The notes beneath the pieces were generated by a model. It made no database searches and was not told where the DNA came from. It saw only the letters and a program-made list of their open reading frames with translations. Below, one piece after another: positions 9,469-18,455 of a stretch of DNA of 64,000 nucleotides. A program made the position numbers and the translations under genes. Origin of the DNA: Stagnihabitans sp038231775 (lineage in GTDB: Bacteria > Pseudomonadota > Alphaproteobacteria > Rhodobacterales > Rhodobacteraceae); contig JBBRKS010000002.1 of NCBI GenBank assembly GCA_038231775.1, positions 1 to 64,000 on the forward strand, written 5' to 3'. How positions within the stretch are numbered: the first letter of the stretch is position 1; the number at the start of each line of letters is the position of its first letter.

Positions 9469-10424
9469 TTCGGGTGCCTCAGCCGCGGGTTTGCAATGAC
9501 GCCGATCAGGTCAGCAAGGATATTCAGCCCGATATAGACGGCAGCAAAGATGATGCCCACTGCCTGCACCACCGGCAGATCGCGCTTGGCGACATGATCC
9601 ACCAGATATTGTCCCAAAGCGTTATAGCTGAACACCACCTCTACCACGACGACGCCGACCACCAGATAGGCAAGGTTGATCACAACCACCGAAATGATCG
9701 GTGCCACCGCATTCGGCAAAGCGTGCCGCCAGATCACCTGCATCGGCGACAGGCCCTTCAACTCTGCGGTCTCAATATAGGCCGACTGCATCACGTTCAA
9801 AATCGCCGCCCGCGTCATGCGCATCATATGGGCAAGGACAACCATCACCAGCACGATCACTGGCAGGGCCACCGCGTGCAGGCGTTCAATGAAACTCATG
9901 CCGGGAAACACCATCGACACCGGCTGAAAGACCGGAAAAACCTGCGTCAGCAGGTAAATCACGAAATAGGCCGCGACAAACTCTGGCAAGGAGATCGTCG
10001 CCAGCGTGATCCCGGAAATCAGCTTGTCCGGCCAGCGCCCGGCATAGCGCGCCGCCGTCAAGCCCAGACCAATCGCCAACGGCACCGCAATCATCCCGGC
10101 ACAGGCGGCCAGAAACAAGGTGTTTCCCAGCCGCTGCCCGATCGCATGGGCGATGTCCTTCTTGTTGGTCAAGGCCACGCCCAGATCGCCCTGCAACGCA
10201 TGACCCAGCCAGGTCAGATAGCGCGTGACCGCCGGCTGATTTAACCCCAGCGACTCGCGCATGTTGGCCAGCGCCTCGGGGGTGGCCGATTGCCCAAGGA
10301 TCGCCTGCGCGGTGTCACCCGGTAGCATCTCGACCCCAAGAAAGATCACGACCGACACGGCCAGCAGCAATATCAGGCCCAGCGCAAGGCGCTGGACCAC
10401 AAGTTTGATCAAGGGATGCACCAA
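9465..10424 (-). CDS. Peptide-type ABC transporter permease (DppB-like)
   Basis: A 319-residue inner-membrane subunit with six predicted helices. The N-terminal hydrophobic helix followed by MLPGDTAQAILG and LGLNQPAVTRYLTWLG is characteristic of DppB/OppB. The EAA-type loop is TAELKGLSPMQVIWRHALPN. It starts 4 bases after the substrate-binding protein gene and overlaps dppC, so the importer is one operon. Confidence 0.9.
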   Translation of the reverse strand: MVHPLIKLVVQRLALGLILLLAVSVVIFLGVEMLPGDTAQAILGQSATPEALANMRESLGLNQPAVTRYLTWLGHALQGDLGVALTNKKDIAHAIGQRLGNTLFLAACAGMIAVPLAIGLGLTAARYAGRWPDKLISGITLATISLPEFVAAYFVIYLLTQVFPVFQPVSMVFPGMSFIERLHAVALPVIVLVMVVLAHMMRMTRAAILNVMQSAYIETAELKGLSPMQVIWRHALPNAVAPIISVVVINLAYLVVGVVVVEVVFSYNALGQYLVDHVAKRDLPVVQAVGIIFAAVYIGLNILADLIGVIANPRLRHPK

Positions 10425-10428
10425 AGCC

Positions 10429-12018
10429 TCAGGCGCTCAGCCAGCACATGCTTAGCGCTTTGCCGTCCATCAGGGTGCCAGCAGGGTTGGCCACCCACCC
10501 ACCAACCTCTTTGCGGCGGCCTTCGACCCAATCGTTGAACATCGGGCAGATCAGACCGCCGGTGTCGCGCACGATATTGGCCAGTTCGCTGTACATCGCC
10601 TTGCGCTTGGTCTGGTCCAACTCTCCCCGGGCAGCGATCAGCACCTGATCGAAATGGGGGTCGATCATCTTGGTGTCGTTCCAGTCGGCGGTCGACAGGT
10701 AGGCCGTCGAATACATCTGGTCCTGCACCGGACGCCCGCCCCAATAGCTGGCGCAGAACGGGGCCACGTTCCACACGTTCGACCAATAGCCGTCATCCGG
10801 CTCAAGCTTGACCTGCAAGGGAATGCCCGCTGCATTGGCACTGGCCTGGAACAGTTGCGCCGCCTCAACCGCGCCCGGAAACGCCCCCGGCGCGACCTGC
10901 AACAGAATCGGTGACCCGTCATGGCCTGACTTTTTGTACGCCGCCGCTGCCGCCGCCGCATCATACTCGCGCTGCGGAATGGAGTCGTCGAACAACGGAT
11001 AGGCCGCGTTGATCGGGAAGTCATTGCCGCGCGACCCCATGCCGCCCAGAATCTTGTCGACCATCTCTTGCCGGTTGATCGCCAGCTTCAACTCCATGCG
11101 CAAGTCGTTGTTTTCAAAAGGCGCTTTGGTGCATTCCATGATGAACACATAGTGCCCCGGCCCTGCCGCCCGTTCAATCACCACATCGGTGTTGCCGTTC
11201 AGCAATTCCACAATCTTGGGATCAATCCGGTTCATCAGATGAATCTGTCCGGCCTGAATTGCCGCCGTCCGGGCGGTGTTGTCGTTGATCGACAGCACTT
11301 CAACCTGATCGGCAAAGCCCCGGTTGGCATCCCAATAGTTGGCATGCTTTTCAAACGCAGTGCGCACACCGGGCTCGTTTTCGGTGATCTTGTAGGGGCC
11401 GGACCCGATGCCCGCTGCCGCATTGTCCATCCCACCACCGGGCTGGATCATCAGGTGATAGTCGGCCATCAGGAACGGCAGGTCGGCATTCGCCGCCTCC
11501 AGCGTCAGGGTGACCATGTCACCCTCGGCCTTCATCTCCTTGATGCCTTTGACGATGCCCAACGCGCCTGACTGGGCCTTTTCATCGGTGTGGCGCTTCA
11601 GCGTCGCCACCACGTCATCGGCGGTCAGCGTCGCCCCGTTGTGATATTCCACACCCTTGCGGATCTTGAACATCCACTGGGTCGCATCCTTGTTGGACGA
11701 AACCTCCTCGGCCACCCGCATTTCGACCTGACCTTTCAGGCCCGCATCCACCAACGTCTCTCCCCAGGTAGAGTTGATCAGGAAGGGCACATCAGACGCC
11801 GCCAGCGCCGGATCAAGCGAGTCGGTCGATTGGCCGCCCTGAACCCCGGCCCGCAGCACCCCACCCTTGACCGGCGTATCGGAAAAGGCCGCCGTTGACA
11901 GCATCGTGCCTGCCAAAGCACTCGACACACCCAAGGCACCGGCACGGCCAACAAACTCGCGGCGGCTCAGTTTTCCGGCCGAGGCAAGGCTCAGCAGATG
12001 GTTCAGTTCACCGGACAT
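10429..12018 (-). CDS. ABC transporter substrate-binding protein, family 5, Tat-type signal
   Basis: A 529-residue periplasmic solute-binding protein of the peptide/nickel (SBP_bac_5) class. The N-terminus carries a twin-arginine motif SRREFVGRAG followed by a hydrophobic stretch, indicating folded export by the Tat system. Family features include the FKIRKGVEYHNGATLTADDV segment and IGSGPYKITENEPG. The ATG at 12018 was preferred to an upstream in-frame start because AGGGAGA lies 5 bases before it. It is the first gene of the importer operon. Family 5 proteins bind peptides, opines, glutathione or nickel; the ligand here is unknown. Confidence 0.9.
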   Translation of the reverse strand: MSGELNHLLSLASAGKLSRREFVGRAGALGVSSALAGTMLSTAAFSDTPVKGGVLRAGVQGGQSTDSLDPALAASDVPFLINSTWGETLVDAGLKGQVEMRVAEEVSSNKDATQWMFKIRKGVEYHNGATLTADDVVATLKRHTDEKAQSGALGIVKGIKEMKAEGDMVTLTLEAANADLPFLMADYHLMIQPGGGMDNAAAGIGSGPYKITENEPGVRTAFEKHANYWDANRGFADQVEVLSINDNTARTAAIQAGQIHLMNRIDPKIVELLNGNTDVVIERAAGPGHYVFIMECTKAPFENNDLRMELKLAINRQEMVDKILGGMGSRGNDFPINAAYPLFDDSIPQREYDAAAAAAAYKKSGHDGSPILLQVAPGAFPGAVEAAQLFQASANAAGIPLQVKLEPDDGYWSNVWNVAPFCASYWGGRPVQDQMYSTAYLSTADWNDTKMIDPHFDQVLIAARGELDQTKRKAMYSELANIVRDTGGLICPMFNDWVEGRRKEVGGWVANPAGTLMDGKALSMCWLSA

Positions 12019-12191
12019 ATCTATCTCCCTGTTATGGTTCCCGGTCGCCCGGGTTTTTCTTGATTGCAGAGTCAATAAAACGTGATTCTCGGATTGGGCC
12101 AAGTCATATTTTCAAAACCCCAGCCAAAGGTCGGAACTTTGTCCCGATTTCGGAATGCAGTCCGAACGTTTTGACTTTGGCCCAACAGCGG

Positions 12192-14234
12192 TCAGACAAA
12201 CCGCCGCTCAACCTGATCATCCCAGCTGCGTGTAAAGATAACCTCGTCACCCTCGAACGCCGTCAACGTCGCTGTCATGCGCAGATGTGTGGCCGTGCAG
12301 GTCATTTCCGCCTCTGCGCGGGTGCGCACCGCCCAATCGCCCCTACGCAACCGCTGCTCCCAGACATGCACCGCCCGGGCAGAGGTCGGGTCATCCGCTG
12401 CAATTTCCCACAGTTCAGACATCGTCTCGCCGGTGATCAGGCCCTGGGTCAGGTTTTCGACATCGCCGCCGTCTTCCTCGACGATCAGGCTGTGTTTGCC
12501 GGTCAGCAATTCCGTCTCGATCCGCCGTGCAGATTTTCCGGCCCGCAGCACCCGGTGCGCCCAGGGTGTTGCCGTCTCCGCCTCTGGCGGCACCCAAGTA
12601 TCGCCCGCGCCCTCATAAATTGGCAAATCCAGACTGCCGCCCTGCACCGTCAAAACCCCCGCCAGTGGAGAGGGCCAGACAAACGGCCAATACGCGTTCG
12701 ACAAGGCCAACCGCACGCGGTGCCCCGCCGCCACCCGGTAGGCCATCTGGTCCAGCGTGAACGACACCTCAACCACCTCATCCGGCACCAAAACCTCGGG
12801 CTCTTCCGCGCTCACCCGATGGCACAGATTGAATATGCCGTGGGCGATCCGGACCGACGCGCCGTCCGGCCCCACATCACACAACCGGGCCACGACAAAC
12901 CCCAAAGCCTTGTCGCTTGCCAGACGCAGCGTCAGCCGCGCCGCCCCCAGCACCTCCAAAGGCACCTCCAGCACATCCCCGTCAAAACACAAGGAAAACG
13001 CATCATCCCCGCGCTGATCCCCCGGCATCTCGGCGTTCAGCCCCATGGGAAAAAACTCCCCCGCATTCATCCCCACATGCTGCGGCGAGGCGATCTTCAA
13101 CCCCAAGCCTTCTGCAATTTCATTGGTCCCCAAATATCCCACAGGGGGTCCGGGGGGTGTGAAACCCCCCGGCCGTGATGCCGCAGACCCCAGCCGCAAA
13201 ACCGAATGCGACACATGGGCAGAGGGCCAAACCCCCTCTGCCACCCAACGCCCCGCCCGGTGTTTTGGCGAAGCATCCGGAGGTGCTGAATCGATCATGT
13301 AGGCGCGGTACGCCGGATCATCTTCCGCCCCGTTCTGCAGCCCCTTCAACCAGCGGTCCCACCAGCGCACCGCCTCTTGCAGAAACCCGACCCGTGGCCC
13401 CGGCACGGCAGAGTGCGGATATTGATGCACCCAAGGCCCGACGATGCCCTTCGACCCCGGCACATTCTCAACAATCGCCGCGACCGTGTTCATGTAGTTG
13501 TCAGCCCAACCGCCCCAGATCAGGATGGGAACCTGCATTCGCGCGTAATCCTCGCAGATCGACCCGTGTTTCCAATAGTCAGACCGCTCCTGCAACTCCG
13601 CCCAACGCGGGGCAAGCCAGGGTTCTGCTTCCAGCCGCGCCAACCACATCTCGCGCCAGTCGCTGCGCAGCAACGGGTCCGGCGGGCGGCTGGAATACGA
13701 CAGCATCACCGCGCCCCAGCCGAAATTCTCACCCAAAAGACAGCCACCCTTCCAGTGAATGTCGTCGGCAAAGCGGTCTGTCGTCGCACAGACCGAAATC
13801 ACCGCCTTCAAGGCCGGGGGCTGCAAAAACGCGGTTTGCAGGCAATTGAACCCGCCCCACGATTTGCCCATCATCCCCACCGAGCCCGAACACCACGGCT
13901 GTGCCGCCAACCACGCGATCACCTCACAGGCGTCTACCAGTTCCTCAAGGGTGTATTCGTCGGTCATCAAACCTTCCGAATCGCCATTGCCCCGCATATC
14001 GACCCGCACGCAGGCGTAGCCATGCCCGGCGACATAGGGGTGCATCATCTCGTCCCGCGGCAGCGTCCCGTCGCGCTTGCGGTAGGGGATGTACTCCAGA
14101 ACTGCCGGCACCGGCTGGCCCACGGCATCGACCGGCATCCAGACCCGTGCCGACAACCGGCACCCGTCCGACATCACGATGGCCATATCCGGCTCTTCAA
14201 CGATATGGTGCGGGAACTCTGTGCGAACCGACAT
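12192..14234 (-). CDS. CocE/NonD family serine hydrolase
   Basis: About 680 residues. The N-terminal alpha/beta-hydrolase domain has the nucleophile elbow GKSWGG, an aspartate in WGGWADNYMNT and a histidine in VGPWVHQYPHS. The C-terminal jelly-roll domain (about residues 370-560, including GHRVRLALSNAYWPFVWPSP) is that of X-Pro dipeptidyl peptidase / cocaine esterase relatives, which cleave esters or amides. The ATG at 14234 follows GGAG by 7 bases. The gene lies 173 bases upstream of the peptide importer on the same strand, so it may process the imported compound. A GC-rich hairpin repeat is inserted in frame at 13127-13174. Confidence 0.85.
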   Translation of the reverse strand: MSVRTEFPHHIVEEPDMAIVMSDGCRLSARVWMPVDAVGQPVPAVLEYIPYRKRDGTLPRDEMMHPYVAGHGYACVRVDMRGNGDSEGLMTDEYTLEELVDACEVIAWLAAQPWCSGSVGMMGKSWGGFNCLQTAFLQPPALKAVISVCATTDRFADDIHWKGGCLLGENFGWGAVMLSYSSRPPDPLLRSDWREMWLARLEAEPWLAPRWAELQERSDYWKHGSICEDYARMQVPILIWGGWADNYMNTVAAIVENVPGSKGIVGPWVHQYPHSAVPGPRVGFLQEAVRWWDRWLKGLQNGAEDDPAYRAYMIDSAPPDASPKHRAGRWVAEGVWPSAHVSHSVLRLGSAASRPGGFTPPGPPVGYLGTNEIAEGLGLKIASPQHVGMNAGEFFPMGLNAEMPGDQRGDDAFSLCFDGDVLEVPLEVLGAARLTLRLASDKALGFVVARLCDVGPDGASVRIAHGIFNLCHRVSAEEPEVLVPDEVVEVSFTLDQMAYRVAAGHRVRLALSNAYWPFVWPSPLAGVLTVQGGSLDLPIYEGAGDTWVPPEAETATPWAHRVLRAGKSARRIETELLTGKHSLIVEEDGGDVENLTQGLITGETMSELWEIAADDPTSARAVHVWEQRLRRGDWAVRTRAEAEMTCTATHLRMTATLTAFEGDEVIFTRSWDDQVERRFV
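13127..13174 (+). repeat. Dispersed CCAAATAT/GGGGTCCGGGG hairpin repeat, copy A (inside a gene)
   Basis: CCCCAAATATCCCACAGG leads into GGGTCC and a 9-bp stem CCGGGGGGT / ACCCCCCGG (13150-13158, 13164-13172) with a 5-nt loop. It resembles copies at 59354-59396 (same orientation) and 49217-49261 (opposite). Here it is translated on the minus strand as RPGGFTPPGPPVGYLG within the CocE-like hydrolase, without breaking the frame. Confidence 0.65.
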
Positions 14235-14392
14235 TGGTGTCTCCATCATTGGCCCGCATCAGGCGTCAGCCCGTTCCCCAATCCCCGCCGGTTTGCGGCA
14301 TTCGGCACCCCGTTTGCGACCCGGCCGGAAATTCCCCCTTTGCCAAACCGCCGGGCCATGCCACCGATGGTTGAACGCAAGTGGAGCCTGCC

Positions 14393-15898
14393 ATGACCCA
14401 ACCCAACATCCTGATTCTGATGGTCGACCAGTTGACCGGTACCCTGTTCGATGATGGCCCTGCCGAGTTCCTCCACGCCCCCAACCTCAAGAAACTGGCG
14501 GCAAAATCCGTGCGCTTTGCCAACGCCTATACGGCCTCGCCGCTGTGTGCCCCGGCCCGCGCTTCCTTCATGTCGGGTGCTTTGCCACGCCGCACCAGAG
14601 TCTACGACAACGCCGCCGAATTTGCTTCCGACATCCCGACCTACGCCCACCACCTGCGCCGCGCCGGTTATCAGACCGCTTTGTCCGGCAAGATGCACTT
14701 CGTCGGCCCCGACCAGTTGCACGGCTTTGAACTGCGCCTGACCACCGACATCTACCCCGCCGATTTCGGCTGGACGCCCGATTACCGCAAACCCGGCGAA
14801 CGGATCGACTGGTGGTATCACAACATGGGCTCTGTCACCGGCGCGGGTGTTGCCGAAATCACCAACCAGCTGGAATATGACGACGACGTCGCCCATCAGG
14901 CCGTCCAGAAACTGTATGACCTGTCGCGCGGCCTTGACCCCCGACCGTGGAGCCTGACCGTCTCGTTCACCCACCCGCACGACCCCTTTGTCGCCCGCAA
15001 GAAATACTGGGACCTGTACAACGGCGCCCTGGAACTCGAACCGCCAACCCAGTTGACCTATGACGCGATGGACCCGCATTCCAAACGCCTGATGGACGCC
15101 TGCGATTGGCGCACCATGGACATCAGCGCCGACGACATCCGCCGCTCGCGCCAGGCCTATTTCGCCAACATCTCGTATGTCGATGCCAAGATTGGTGAGA
15201 TTCTGACGGTTCTGAAAGCCACACGGCAAGAGGCGATCATCGTCTTTGTCTCGGATCATGGTGAAATGCTGGGCCGCAAGGGTCTGTGGTTCAAGATGAA
15301 TTTCTTTGAAGGATCAGCCCGCGTCCCCCTGATGATCTGCGCCCCGGGGCTGCCGCCGCACCGTGAGGAAACCCCGGTCTCCACGCTTGATGTGACGCCC
15401 ACGCTGTGTGATCTGGCCGGCATCTCGATGGATGACATCCTGCCCTGGACCGATGGCGAAAGCCTTGTCCCCCTGGCCACTGGCACGCCCCGCACCAGCC
15501 CCGTCGCGATGGAATACGCGGCAGAGGGCACAATCACTCCGATGGTCGCCCTGCGTCAGGGGGCCTGGAAATACATCCGCTGCCAAGCCGACCCCGACCT
15601 GCTGTTCGACCTTGCCAATGACCCGGAGGAAGAGCGCAATCTGATCGCCGATCCCCGCGCCGCCGAAATCCTCGCCCATTTTCAACTGATCGCCGATGAA
15701 CGCTGGAACCTCGCCGCTTATGATGCCGAGGTGCGCCAATCCCAGGCCCGGCGCTGGGTGGTCTACGAAGCCCTGCGCAACGGCAGCTATTATCCATGGG
15801 ACTATCAACCCCTGCGCGCCGCGTCAGAGCGTTACATGCGCAACCACATGGACCTGAACACGTTGGAAACCGACAAACGCTTCCCAAGGGGTGAATAG
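14393..15898 (+). CDS. betC: Choline-sulfatase
   Basis: A 501-residue type I sulfatase that hydrolyses choline-O-sulfate to choline and sulfate, feeding osmoprotectant synthesis or sulfur supply. It has NILILMVDQLTG with the metal-binding aspartate, the formylglycine motif LCAPARASFMSG (cysteine type), SDHGEMLGRKG, and a C-terminal segment WDYQPLRAASERYMRNHMDL typical of the choline-sulfatase C-terminal domain. The cysteine needs oxidation by a formylglycine-generating enzyme not seen here. The ATG at 14393 follows GGAGCCTGCC; an upstream GTG is less likely. It is divergent from the CocE-like gene. No betA, betB or betI lies nearby. Confidence 0.9.
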   Translation: MTQPNILILMVDQLTGTLFDDGPAEFLHAPNLKKLAAKSVRFANAYTASPLCAPARASFMSGALPRRTRVYDNAAEFASDIPTYAHHLRRAGYQTALSGKMHFVGPDQLHGFELRLTTDIYPADFGWTPDYRKPGERIDWWYHNMGSVTGAGVAEITNQLEYDDDVAHQAVQKLYDLSRGLDPRPWSLTVSFTHPHDPFVARKKYWDLYNGALELEPPTQLTYDAMDPHSKRLMDACDWRTMDISADDIRRSRQAYFANISYVDAKIGEILTVLKATRQEAIIVFVSDHGEMLGRKGLWFKMNFFEGSARVPLMICAPGLPPHREETPVSTLDVTPTLCDLAGISMDDILPWTDGESLVPLATGTPRTSPVAMEYAAEGTITPMVALRQGAWKYIRCQADPDLLFDLANDPEEERNLIADPRAAEILAHFQLIADERWNLAAYDAEVRQSQARRWVVYEALRNGSYYPWDYQPLRAASERYMRNHMDLNTLETDKRFPRGE

Positions 15899-15911
15899 CC
15901 CAACAGTTTTC

Positions 15912-15943
15912 CTGCGAAAAACGTCGCTCCCGAATTTTCGCAG
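15912..15943. promoter_or_regulatory. Inverted repeat upstream of the VOC gene
   Basis: CTGCGAAAA (15912-15920) and TTTTCGCAG (15935-15943) are perfect 9-bp arms separated by 14 bases, lying between betC and the VOC gene. A run of A, not T, follows on the plus strand, so a terminator for betC is unlikely. It may be an operator or an RNA hairpin in the VOC leader. Confidence 0.35.
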
Positions 15944-15985
15944 AAAAATCGTGACCCTCGCCGGTGCACGGAAAGGAACAAAAAG

Positions 15986-16465
15986 ATGACGATTGCCAAG
16001 ACCACAATCTGCCTCTGGTTCGACAAAGACGCCGAAGCCGCCGCCCAATTTTACGCCGCGACATTTCCTGACAGCCGGGTTGACGCCGTCCACCGCGCAC
16101 CCGGCGACTACCCCTCTGGTAAGTCGGGCGATGTGCTGGTCGTCCACTTCACCGTCCGCGGCGTCGCCTGCATCGGCCTGAATGGCGGGCCGATGTTCAA
16201 GCAAACCGAAGCGTTTTCCTTCCAGATCGCCACCGATGATCAGGCAGAGACAGACCGCTACTGGAATGCCATCGTCGGCAACGACGGTAAGGAAAGTGAT
16301 TGCGGCTGGTGCAAGGACAAATGGGGCCTGTCATGGCAGATCACTCCGCGTGCCCTGACCGAAGCGTTGGCCGCCGGTGGTGACGAGGCCAAACGCGTCT
16401 TCGCTGCCATGATGGAGATGAAAAAGATCGACGTTGCCGTGATCGAAGCCGCCCGGCGCGGCTGA
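15986..16465 (+). CDS. VOC family protein (PhnB / 3-demethylubiquinone methyltransferase-like)
   Basis: A 159-residue protein of the vicinal-oxygen-chelate fold in its PhnB-like subgroup. The start TICLWFDKDAEAAAQFYAA, the central LNGGPMFKQTEAFSFQI and the end WGLSWQITP are standard for this group. Its members look like small metalloenzymes, but most have no proven activity. It ends 158 bases before the convergent ROK regulator gene; the intervening DNA holds the palindromic element at 16520-16613. Confidence 0.8.
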   Translation: MTIAKTTICLWFDKDAEAAAQFYAATFPDSRVDAVHRAPGDYPSGKSGDVLVVHFTVRGVACIGLNGGPMFKQTEAFSFQIATDDQAETDRYWNAIVGNDGKESDCGWCKDKWGLSWQITPRALTEALAAGGDEAKRVFAAMMEMKKIDVAVIEAARRG

Positions 16466-16519
16466 CAGTCTGAAAGCTGACTTAGCCTGCTTTCGCACCG
16501 CCATGTGTGAAATCAAACC

Positions 16520-16613
16520 TTAACAAAACCCTAAGAAAAAAACGATAAATAAACAATATCAGTTGATTACTAGTCATAACACGCGTGTTATCGCACGCGT
16601 TTCACACGTGAAA
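16520..16613 (+). repeat. Paired palindromic intergenic element, copy 1
   Basis: The element starts with TTAACAAAA (16520-16528), runs through an AT-rich stretch, and reaches the perfect 16-bp palindrome ATAACACGCGTGTTAT (16576-16591). A second dyad TTTCAC-AC-GTGAAA lies at 16600-16613. Copy 2 at 24929-25016 lies in the opposite orientation. It has the identical 16-mer, TTAACAAAA starting exactly 56 bp before it, and the same intermediate blocks CGA (offset 24-26), CAGT (41-44) and TTAC (48-51). It lies between the ends of two convergent genes, so it is not an obvious promoter. Confidence 0.7.
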
Positions 16614-16623
16614 CCCCAAAGTC

Positions 16624-17850
16624 TCATGCCCCCCGTGCGGCGGCATTCTGGTCAATCAGATACCTCTGGCTCAACGGAATCGCCGCCGCCCCCAAAGACC
16701 GCGCCTGCGCGCCCACGGTCCCTTCGCGGACCTGCGGCATCGAAACGCCCGACATGTCCATCCGCGCCAAAACGTCTTGGGTGCGCAAAGTCACCATCGC
16801 CCGAACCGAGGGCGGCATCCAGCCGTCGATCAGCACCGCCTCCAGTTCCAACAAGGCCGAGGCGGACAGGATGGCACCCGCCAGCCCCTCTGCCGCCAGA
16901 TCGACCCAGCGCCGCAGCAGCCTTTCAGACACCTGCCAATGATCCGGTCTTTCCCACAGATGATCCGAACTTTCGCCCGCCTCCTCCATCATCGTAGCCA
17001 GCACCGCCATCGAGGCGCTGTCAAACAGCCGCCGCATCCGCCCGTCCGGGCCCGGCACCGGCAAAGGCCCGACCCCCGCCGCATTGCCGGTGCGGCCCAG
17101 AAAAAGCTGCCCGTTCAGAACAAGGCCGCCGCCGATGAAGGTGCCGAAGTAAAAGTACAGGAAATCCTTGGGACGTTCGCCCGTGCCAAAGACCAGCTCT
17201 GCCCCGCAGGCCGACGTCGCATCGTTCTGGACATACACCGGCAACCCGGTGACCGCCGCCAGTTCGGCCTGAATGTCGCGGTCGCGCCAGGCGTCCATCT
17301 CGGATTGCGGCGCGCCAAGGGCCTGAACCCAGTTCCACAGCTGAAACGGCATAGCCACACCCAGCCCGCCCATCCGCCCGCGCTGATCCGCCGACAAAAG
17401 ACGCAACAGACCCGGCAAAGCCTCGGCGACAAAGCCCACAACCGCGTCGGGGGTGGGGTAACGGTAAACCCTGCGATGCGTGCTGCGGACCTGCCCCAGA
17501 AAGTCGATCATCACCAGATCCGCCGACCTGCGCCCGATCTTCAGCCCCAGGAAAAAAGCACCATCGGCGGCCAGCGACATGGGAACAGAAGGTTGCCCGA
17601 TCTTGCCCCGCACCGGTTCACCGCGCAGCAAAAGGCCGTCATGTTCCAGGGCGCGCATGATCACCGAAACCGTCTGCGCCGATAGGCCGGTCATGCGGGC
17701 GATGTCAGTCTTGGCAAGAGCGACATGCTGGCGCACCAGCGACAGAACCAGCCGTTCATTGGAATCGCGCATGCCAGCCTGATTGGTGCCGCGAGGGGCT
17801 GCGGCCTCAACTGTCGCTTTTTCGCTGGCGGTCTCTGGCTGAAGCTGCAT
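16624..17850 (-). CDS. ROK family transcriptional regulator of the frc sugar genes
   Basis: About 408 residues. An N-terminal winged helix-turn-helix (LAKTDIARMTGLSAQTVSVIMRAL) is followed by an ATPase-like ROK domain with YVQNDATSACGAEL, FGTFIGGGLVLNG and GRTGNAAGVGPLPV. The cysteine-rich zinc motif of classical ROK kinases is not visible, which fits a sensor rather than a kinase. It lies 53 bases after the FucU-type gene on the same strand and is divergent from frcB. In rhizobial frc systems such a regulator represses the sugar operon. The palindrome at 18431-18451 is its likely operator. The ATG at 17850 follows AGGACC. Confidence 0.85.
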   Translation of the reverse strand: MQLQPETASEKATVEAAAPRGTNQAGMRDSNERLVLSLVRQHVALAKTDIARMTGLSAQTVSVIMRALEHDGLLLRGEPVRGKIGQPSVPMSLAADGAFFLGLKIGRRSADLVMIDFLGQVRSTHRRVYRYPTPDAVVGFVAEALPGLLRLLSADQRGRMGGLGVAMPFQLWNWVQALGAPQSEMDAWRDRDIQAELAAVTGLPVYVQNDATSACGAELVFGTGERPKDFLYFYFGTFIGGGLVLNGQLFLGRTGNAAGVGPLPVPGPDGRMRRLFDSASMAVLATMMEEAGESSDHLWERPDHWQVSERLLRRWVDLAAEGLAGAILSASALLELEAVLIDGWMPPSVRAMVTLRTQDVLARMDMSGVSMPQVREGTVGAQARSLGAAAIPLSQRYLIDQNAAARGA

Positions 17851-17903
17851 GGTCCTGACTTCGAAATTATCTCTGCGGGTGTCTGCCGATTTGTCGACCC
17901 GGT

Positions 17904-18347
17904 TCACACCGCGCGACCGTCCGCGCCGATGACTCCTTTGCGCAGGATCACATTGGCAAATAGCGCGGATTCTGTGGTGGCAACAATTGTATGGGCCGCG
18001 CGGATGCGGGGATAAAGGTCCGTTCCGGCCAAGGGCGTTACCGTGTAGCCCGGGGCAAGCCCGGCGCAGGCCGCATCAAAGGCCTGATGAAATGTCCCTG
18101 CCTGAGCCGGATCGTTGTTCAAAGAGGCCCGCATGATGGCCTGCGGCACGGCGCGGTCCAACGGCATCACGGTCAGGATCGCCTGCAGCAATGCCATAAT
18201 GCCATGGCCATCCGCCCGCACCAGGCGGCGGGCATGTTCCTGTGCTGGATAGTTGGCGTCGACAAGGGCGATCTCGTCCCCGTGGCCCATCGACCGCAGC
18301 GTGAACAAAAGGTCTGGTCCCAGGATAGCAGGAATTCCGATCAGCAT
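17904..18347 (-). CDS. RbsD/FucU family sugar mutarotase
   Basis: A 147-residue protein of the RbsD/FucU fold, which interconverts sugar anomers (ribose pyran/furan forms or fucose alpha/beta). The N-terminus MLIGIPAILGPDLL and the motif SMGHGDEIALVDANYPA contain the conserved histidine, and IRAAHTIVATTESALFANVILRKGV is the family C-terminus. Sequence alone does not separate ribose, fucose or other specificity. It is transcribed away from frcB with the ROK regulator downstream. The ATG at 18347 was chosen because the conserved domain begins there. Confidence 0.85.
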   Translation of the reverse strand: MLIGIPAILGPDLLFTLRSMGHGDEIALVDANYPAQEHARRLVRADGHGIMALLQAILTVMPLDRAVPQAIMRASLNNDPAQAGTFHQAFDAACAGLAPGYTVTPLAGTDLYPRIRAAHTIVATTESALFANVILRKGVIGADGRAV

Positions 18348-18423
18348 CTTGGTCCCCAAACCGGTCAAAAACGAAACCCGCCTGACTGCGGGACTGCGTG
18401 ACACTGGGCAGGAAAGCGGAGTC

Positions 18424-18429
18424 TGTCAA
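18424..18429 (-). promoter_or_regulatory. Candidate -35 element for the FucU/ROK transcript
   Basis: The minus strand reads TTGACA at 18429 to 18424, one base from the palindrome at 18431-18451. A convincing -10 hexamer at the usual spacing is not obvious, so this is tentative. Confidence 0.35.
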
Positions 18430-18430
18430 T

Positions 18431-18451
18431 AATAAATCATAGTGATTTATT
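18431..18451. promoter_or_regulatory. Likely ROK repressor operator
   Basis: AATAAATCA (18431-18439) and TGATTTATT (18443-18451) are perfect 9-bp arms around TAG. AT-rich palindromes of this type are used by NagC/XylR-class ROK proteins. It lies between two divergent -35 candidates (TTGACA on the minus strand, TTGACG on the plus strand), so one bound repressor could silence both the frc operon and the FucU-ROK unit. Confidence 0.7.
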
Positions 18452-18455
18452 TATC

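Noticed and set aside
12040..12058. Hairpin with T run in the leader of the substrate-binding protein gene
   Set aside because: The T run lies on the plus strand while all nearby genes run on the minus strand, and the stem is only 5 bp. A terminator here would serve no visible gene.
11895..13178. 427-codon plus-strand frame opposite the substrate-binding protein and hydrolase
   Set aside because: Antisense shadow; no ribosome binding site or recognisable domain.
16599..16614. Sequence similar to the chromosomal parS site (GTTTCAC-AC-GTGAAAC)
   Set aside because: It has two extra central bases compared with the parS consensus, there is only one copy, and no parA/parB lies nearby. It is kept only as the second dyad of the palindromic element.
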